Shown here: piece after piece, positions 1 through 6,504 of the stretch
Layout of the letters: every line of letters starts with the position of its first letter
Position numbering within the stretch: position 1 is the first letter of the stretch
Origin: Alphaproteobacteria bacterium
Lineage (GTDB): Bacteria > Pseudomonadota > Alphaproteobacteria > Caulobacterales > Maricaulaceae
DNA: 6,504 nt
NCBI GenBank assembly: GCA_030428405.1
Contig: JAUIEH010000167.1
Coordinates: 1-6,504 of the forward strand
Direction of reading: 5' to 3'
The notes under the pieces: generated by a model
Told to the model about the DNA's origin: nothing
The model's database searches: none
What the model saw: only the letters and a program-made list of their open reading frames with translations
Translations under genes and position numbers: made by a program

Positions 1-806
1 GCAATAAGGGCGTCATCTCCAAGATCAATCCGATCGAGGACATGCCGTTCCTGGACGACGGCACGCCGGTCGACATCGTGCTCAATCCGCTCGGCGTGCC
101 GAGCCGGATGAATGTCGGTCAGATCCTCGAGACCCATCTGGGCTGGGCGTGTGCGGGCCTTGGCAGGCAAATCGGCGCGCTCGCCGAGGAGGCCAGGCGC
201 AAGAGCGACACCAAGAAGCTCACCGAGCGTCTGAAGGACGTCTACGGAGAAGACCAGGAGCTGCCGGAAGGCGATGCCGACCTGATCGAGCTGGGCCGCA
301 ATCTGTCGCGCGGCGTGCCGATCGCAACGCCGGTGTTCGACGGCGCGCTCGAGGCCGACATTGTCGAGTTGCTCGAAAAGGCCGGCATGGACGCGTCCGG
401 TCAGGTCACGCTGTTCAATGGCCAGACCGGCGAGCAGTTCGATCGCAAGGTCACCGTCGGCTACAAGCATCTGTTGAAGCTGCACCACCTTGTCGACGAC
501 AAGATCCACGCGCGTTCGATCGGTCCGTACTCGCTCGTCACCCAGCAGCCTTTGGGCGGCAAGGCGCAGTTCGGCGGACAGCGCTTCGGCGAGATGGAGG
601 TCTGGGCGCTTGAGGCTTACGGCGCCGCCTACACCTTGCAGGAGATGCTGACGGTCAAGTCCGACGACGTCGCCGGCCGCACCAAGGTCTATGAGGCCAT
701 CGTGCGCGGCGACGACAGTTTCGAGGCGGGCATTCCGGAAAGCTTCAACGTGCTTGTGAAGGAAATGCGCTCGCTCGGCCTGAATGTCGAGCTGACCGAG
801 GAATGA
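1..806 (+). CDS. rpoB: RNA polymerase beta subunit, C-terminal part (5' end outside window)
   Basis: This is the last 267 codons of the beta subunit of the multisubunit RNA polymerase; the reading frame is open from base 3, so the gene begins upstream of the window. The visible protein opens with NKGVISKINPIEDMPF, whose lysine (bases 6-8) matches the active-site lysine K1073 of E. coli beta. The DIVLNPLGVPSRMN block follows. The histidine of IHARSIG (bases 507-509) matches E. coli H1237. The TQQPLGGKAQFGGQRFGEMEVWALEAYGA block is the beta C-terminal clamp/switch segment that packs on beta'. The protein ends SLGLNVELTEE, as typical for the family, with TGA at 804-806. An internal ATG at 42 is not the start, because conserved family sequence continues upstream of it. 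The rifampicin-binding region lies outside the window. The residue equivalences are from memory of the E. coli protein. Confidence 0.99.
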   Translation, partial: NKGVISKINPIEDMPFLDDGTPVDIVLNPLGVPSRMNVGQILETHLGWACAGLGRQIGALAEEARRKSDTKKLTERLKDVYGEDQELPEGDADLIELGRNLSRGVPIATPVFDGALEADIVELLEKAGMDASGQVTLFNGQTGEQFDRKVTVGYKHLLKLHHLVDDKIHARSIGPYSLVTQQPLGGKAQFGGQRFGEMEVWALEAYGAAYTLQEMLTVKSDDVAGRTKVYEAIVRGDDSFEAGIPESFNVLVKEMRSLGLNVELTEE

Positions 807-810
807 CGGC

Positions 811-842
811 GGCCGGGCCGGCGCATCCGCGCTGGTCCGGCT
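811..842 (+). promoter_or_regulatory. Strong RNA hairpin right after rpoB stop
   Basis: Bases 812-824 pair without interruption with 829-841 (13 bp, including two G-U pairs) around a four-base loop ATCC; 811-842 adds a further G-U. It begins five bases after the rpoB stop codon and has no T tract of its own. It could be an mRNA-stabilising or processing structure, a pause hairpin, or the first half of a tandem attenuator with the next hairpin. The pairing is seen directly; the role is inferred. Confidence 0.5.
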
Positions 843-879
843 TGCCGCTCGCGCGCCTGTCGGCGCCGGCGGCGTTTTT
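843..879 (+). terminator. Terminator-like hairpin with T5 in the rpoB-rpoC gap (possible attenuator)
   Basis: Bases 843-849 can pair with 868-874 (with two G-U pairs) and 853-857 with 862-866 around the loop TGTC. The two stems are separated by a small asymmetric internal loop (850-852 against 867). Five T's (875-879) follow the stem directly, the layout of a Rho-independent terminator. It lies between two genes normally co-transcribed, so partial termination (attenuation) or pausing is more likely than full termination. I see no convincing promoter between it and rpoC. The internal loop and GC-rich background lower confidence. Confidence 0.4.
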
Positions 880-944
880 ATCATCGCGCTCTATGTCGGG
901 CGCGACGGAATTCAGGAAGACCGGAAGCGGCGATCCAGGTCTTC

Positions 945-952
945 AAAGGAGG
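945..952 (+). promoter_or_regulatory. Ribosome binding site of rpoC
   Basis: AAAGGAGG is an almost complete complement of the 16S 3' end and stands eight bases before ATG 961. It decides the rpoC start in favour of 961 over the in-frame ATG at 985 (residue 9). Confidence 0.9.
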
Positions 953-960
953 CGGGCTCA

Positions 961-5205
<4,245 letters not shown>

Positions 5206-5236
5206 TCCGCACTGGAACCGACGCAATCTGTTAACG

Positions 5237-5275
5237 GACCGCCGGGCGTTTGAACGCGCCCGGCGGTCTCGTTTT
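5237..5275 (+). terminator. Intrinsic terminator of the rpoBC unit
   Basis: A perfect 12-bp stem, 5237-5248 paired with 5257-5268, closes an eight-base loop TTTGAACG and is followed by TCG and then TTTT (5272-5275). It begins 32 bases after the rpoC stop codon. This is the clearest terminator in the window and marks the end of the rpoB-rpoC transcript. The short T run leaves room for some read-through into rpsL. Confidence 0.85.
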
Positions 5276-5287
5276 ATGCGGTAGCGG

Positions 5288-5316
5288 GGCGCCGGAGCGA
5301 GCCGGCGTCAGGTTTT
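5288..5316 (+). terminator. Possible second (backup) terminator hairpin
   Basis: Bases 5288-5295 pair with 5302-5309 (8 bp, including one G-U) around the loop AGCGAG, followed by AGG and TTTT at 5313-5316. It lies 12 bases past the main terminator and could catch read-through transcripts. The stem is good but the T run is short and offset, so this is only a candidate. Confidence 0.35.
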
Positions 5317-5339
5317 GGGACAGAAACTCGTTGATGCGC

Positions 5340-5368
5340 TTGACGAGGCGCGGTCGTGCGACTAGGTT
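5340..5368 (+). promoter_or_regulatory. Sigma-70-like promoter for rpsL-rpsG
   Basis: A -35 box TTGACG (5340-5345, five of six consensus bases, preceded by C as is common in alphaproteobacterial promoters) is followed after exactly 17 bases by TAGGTT (5363-5368), which keeps the important T, A and final T of the -10 box. The expected start point is near 5375. The bases between the -10 box and that start are CCGCGC, a GC-rich discriminator of the kind linked to stringent (ppGpp/DksA) control of ribosomal genes. Its place just after the rpoC terminator and before rpsL supports it. The start point is inferred. Confidence 0.55.
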
Positions 5369-5449
5369 CCGCGCTCTCTTTGGCGGGTCGGCCGTGAGTT
5401 CTCTCAAACGCGGCCCAAAAAAGCGGTAAGAACAACAACTTGCGTAACG

Positions 5450-5482
5450 GCTCGATCCGGCCGTAGGTCGGTCGGGCGTTTT
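5450..5482 (+). terminator. Terminator-like hairpin inside the rpsL leader (candidate attenuator)
   Basis: Bases 5450-5455 and 5457-5462 pair with 5466-5471 and 5472-5477 in one continuous 12-bp stem (two G-U pairs) interrupted only by a bulged T at 5456, with the tight loop GTA. One G (5478) separates the stem from TTTT (5479-5482). It lies about 75 bases after the inferred start point and 88 bases before the rpsL ATG, where it would act as a premature terminator. The T run is short, so efficiency may be partial. Confidence 0.4.
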
Positions 5483-5506
5483 GCGCATACGCGCGTCGGT
5501 GAGCGG

Positions 5507-5553
5507 CGTCGCGAGACACGGTTATTTCGAGCGCGACGGCATTCGGCGCGCTC
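5507..5553 (+). promoter_or_regulatory. Two mutually exclusive stems upstream of the rpsL RBS
   Basis: Stem one pairs 5507-5513 (CGTCGCG) with 5532-5538 (CGCGACG). Stem two pairs 5529-5535 (GAGCGCG) with 5547-5553 (CGCGCTC), loop of 11 bases. Both are perfect 7-bp stems sharing bases 5532-5535, so only one can form at a time. The second ends seven bases before the GAGG ribosome binding site. This may be a translational switch or a chance result of CG-rich sequence. Confidence 0.3.
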
Positions 5554-5560
5554 AAAACAT

Positions 5561-5564
5561 GAGG
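5561..5564 (+). promoter_or_regulatory. Ribosome binding site of rpsL (short)
   Basis: GAGG stands six bases before ATG 5571. It is weaker than the sites of rpoC and rpsG. It overlaps the end of an upstream in-frame ATG (5559), which argues that 5571 is the true start. Confidence 0.6.
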
Positions 5565-5570
5565 CGGCGC

Positions 5571-5942
5571 ATGCCGACGATCAATCAGCTGATCCGCAAG
5601 CCGCGGCGGCCGAAAACGAAGCGGAACACGGTGCCTGCGCTGGAGGCTTGTCCTCAAAAGCGCGGCGTGTGCACGCGCGTTTATACGACGACGCCGAAAA
5701 AGCCGAACTCGGCTCTGCGTAAAGTCGCCAAGGTGCGCCTGACCAACGGCTTTGAAGTGATCGGTTACATTCCCGGCGTTGGTCACAACCTGCAGGAACA
5801 CTCCGTCGTCATGATCCGCGGCGGCCGCGTGAAAGACCTGCCGGGCGTGCGCTACCACGTCATTCGCGGCGTGCTTGATACGCATGGCGTGAAGGACCGA
5901 AAGCAACGCCGTTCGAAATACGGGGCCAAACGGCCCAAATAA
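5571..5942 (+). CDS. rpsL: 30S ribosomal protein S12
   Basis: Complete S12, 123 residues (E. coli 124). S12 sits at the 30S decoding centre and shoulder, where it contacts 16S rRNA and helps set decoding accuracy. The family signature is intact: MPTINQLIRKPR at the start, CPQKRGVCTRVYTTTPKKPNS (27-47), LTNGFEVIGYIPG (57-69), QEHSVVMIRGGRVKDLPGV (75-93) and HGVKDRKQRRSKYG near the end. K43 and K88, the positions classically changed in streptomycin-resistant mutants, are lysines, so the protein looks like the streptomycin-sensitive form. D89, the beta-methylthiolation site known in E. coli S12, is present. The start is the conserved MPT at 5571, not the TTG at 5481 or ATG at 5559 that extend the frame. 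rpsG follows 168 bases downstream and probably shares the transcript. Confidence 0.99.
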   Translation: MPTINQLIRKPRRPKTKRNTVPALEACPQKRGVCTRVYTTTPKKPNSALRKVAKVRLTNGFEVIGYIPGVGHNLQEHSVVMIRGGRVKDLPGVRYHVIRGVLDTHGVKDRKQRRSKYGAKRPK

Positions 5943-5960
5943 GCCCGGCTCTCGGGCGAT

Positions 5961-5992
5961 CGGCTGAGCGTTCCGCTTGGCCGTATTTAATT
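5961..5992 (+). promoter_or_regulatory. Hairpin with AT-rich tail in the rpsL-rpsG gap
   Basis: Bases 5961-5970 (CGGCTGAGCG) pair along their whole length with 5974-5983 (CGCTTGGCCG), 10 bp with two G-U pairs, around the loop TTC, and are followed by TATTTAATT. A smaller hairpin, 5943-5947/5953-5957, starts directly after the rpsL stop. In E. coli the rpsL-rpsG intercistronic RNA binds S7 for feedback control; this could be a counterpart, or a weak attenuator. No sequence-level match to the E. coli site is claimed. Confidence 0.4.
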
Positions 5993-6070
5993 CTGGCGGG
6001 GTTTAGGCCGGTCGGCGCGCAGCGCTGATCGGTCGGCTTTGCTGGCGAAGGTGAGAGGCTGATTTCCAGG

Positions 6071-6089
6071 CGCGCGGATGAAGGGCGCG
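6071..6089 (+). promoter_or_regulatory. Short hairpin just upstream of the rpsG RBS
   Basis: CGCGC (6071-6075) pairs with GCGCG (6085-6089) around a nine-base loop GGATGAAGG, ending 10 bases before the rpsG Shine-Dalgarno. The remainder of the gap between 5993 and 6070 shows only a repeated octamer CGGTCGGC (6009-6016 and 6030-6037). The hairpin is short and could be chance. Confidence 0.25.
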
Positions 6090-6099
6090 TCGGAATGAC

Positions 6100-6104
6100 G
6101 GGAG
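6100..6104 (+). promoter_or_regulatory. Ribosome binding site of rpsG
   Basis: GGGAG stands six bases before ATG 6111 and fixes that start, which also gives the expected S7 N-terminus. Confidence 0.75.
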
Positions 6105-6110
6105 AACGAG

Positions 6111-6504
6111 ATGTCGCGACGTCGCCGCGCAGAGAAGCGTGAGGTCTTGCCGGACCCGAAATTCGGCGATCTGACGCTGACCAAGTTCATGAACTACATC
6201 ATGTACGACGGCAAAAAGTCGGTTGCCGAGCGCATCGTATACGGCGCTTTGGACATCGTCGAAGACAAGGCCAAGCGCGAACCCGTCCGCGTCTTCCATG
6301 AGGCGCTGGACAATGTCGCGCCGTCCTTGGAAGTGCGTTCGCGCCGCGTCGGCGGCGCCACCTATCAGGTTCCCGTGGAGGTTCGTCCGGACCGTCGCAA
6401 GGCGCTGGCGATCCGCTGGTTGGTTCAGGCTGCGCGCGCACGCAATGAAAACACGATGCGCGAGCGGCTCGCCGGCGAGCTTCTCGACGCCGCATCAAGC
6501 CGCG
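6111..6504 (+). CDS. rpsG: 30S ribosomal protein S7, N-terminal part (3' end outside window)
   Basis: The first 131 codons of S7, of about 156 expected; the frame is open at the window edge. S7 nucleates assembly of the 30S head by binding the 3' major domain of 16S rRNA and lies near the E site; in E. coli it also represses its own operon. Visible family features are the basic N-terminus SRRRRAEKREVLPDPKFGD (2-20), the helix with KFMNYIMYDGKKS (25-37), and the signature SRRVGGATYQVPVEVRP (77-93), which includes the RNA-binding beta hairpin. A C-terminal helix, RWLVQAARAR through ERLAGELLDAA, follows. The last partial codon begins with G, consistent with the glycine of the usual RGTAVKKRE continuation. 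It probably shares a transcript with rpsL, and fusA would be the expected next gene. Confidence 0.98.
   Translation, partial: MSRRRRAEKREVLPDPKFGDLTLTKFMNYIMYDGKKSVAERIVYGALDIVEDKAKREPVRVFHEALDNVAPSLEVRSRRVGGATYQVPVEVRPDRRKALAIRWLVQAARARNENTMRERLAGELLDAASSR

Larger units (their letters stand above)
5375..5570 (+). promoter_or_regulatory. Long structured 5' leader of rpsL
   Basis: From the inferred start point to the rpsL ATG there are about 195 bases with no convincing coding sequence. Visible elements: a hairpin 5390-5398/5403-5415 (GGCCGTGAG with CTCA plus a four-base bulge plus CGGCC, loop TTCT) followed shortly by AAAAAA at 5417-5422; a terminator-like hairpin at 5450-5482; and two overlapping stems at 5507-5553 just before the Shine-Dalgarno. 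Such length and structure suggest regulation in the leader, for example attenuation or ribosomal-protein feedback, but the ligand and mechanism are unknown. Confidence 0.45.

Noticed and set aside
149..613. Plus-strand open frame inside rpoB in another frame
   Set aside because: Arginine/alanine-rich out-of-frame reading of conserved rpoB sequence.
880..944. Possible separate promoter for rpoC after the T5 hairpin
   Set aside because: I searched for a TTGAC-like box with a -10 box 16-18 bases downstream and found no convincing pair.
5481..5570. N-terminal extension of rpsL from TTG 5481 or ATG 5559
   Set aside because: S12 starts with the conserved MPTINQLIRK at 5571; the extension has no family similarity and lies in structured leader sequence.
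5274..5906. 210-codon minus-strand open frame across the leader and rpsL
   Set aside because: It crosses the predicted promoter and the conserved rpsL gene on the opposite strand, and its translation is compositionally biased with no known motif.

Overview
The window is a transcription–translation housekeeping segment of a GC-rich alphaproteobacterium. Reading left to right, all on the + strand, it holds the 3' end of rpoB (RNA polymerase beta), complete rpoC (beta'), complete rpsL (ribosomal protein S12) and the 5' part of rpsG (ribosomal protein S7). The protein sequences and the order rpoB-rpoC-rpsL-rpsG fit Alphaproteobacteria, perhaps Hyphomicrobiales (Rhizobiales). I cannot name a genus from sequence alone. 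All four proteins are full-strength family members with intact catalytic or binding residues; there is no sign of gene transfer, mobile DNA, CRISPR or RNA genes.

Layout: rpoB ends at 806. A 154-base gap (807-960) carries two strong RNA hairpins, the second followed directly by five T's. rpoC (961-5205) starts behind a near-perfect Shine-Dalgarno. A clear intrinsic terminator (5237-5275) closes the rpoBC unit. The 365-base gap 5206-5570 then holds a possible backup terminator, a good sigma-70-like promoter (TTGACG-N17-TAGGTT) with a GC-rich discriminator, and a roughly 195-base leader before rpsL. The leader contains a terminator-like hairpin with T4 and further hairpins that overlap or compete. 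rpsL (5571-5942) is followed by a 168-base gap with a 10-bp hairpin and an AT-rich tail. rpsG starts at 6111 and runs off the window at codon 131 of an expected ~156.

Functionally, beta and beta' form the catalytic core of RNA polymerase. S12 and S7 are 30S ribosomal proteins (decoding centre, and head-domain assembly/E site). The terminator plus new promoter imply that rpsL-rpsG (normally followed by fusA and tuf) is transcribed separately from rpoBC, although read-through is possible.

I found no previously undescribed gene system. What deserves a second look is the non-coding sequence: three of the four putative terminators sit where they would attenuate rather than end a known operon (rpoB/rpoC gap, rpsL leader, rpsL/rpsG gap). 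These structures were found by hand pairing in GC-rich DNA, where chance stems are common, so they are hypotheses that comparative folding and RNA 3'-end mapping can settle.
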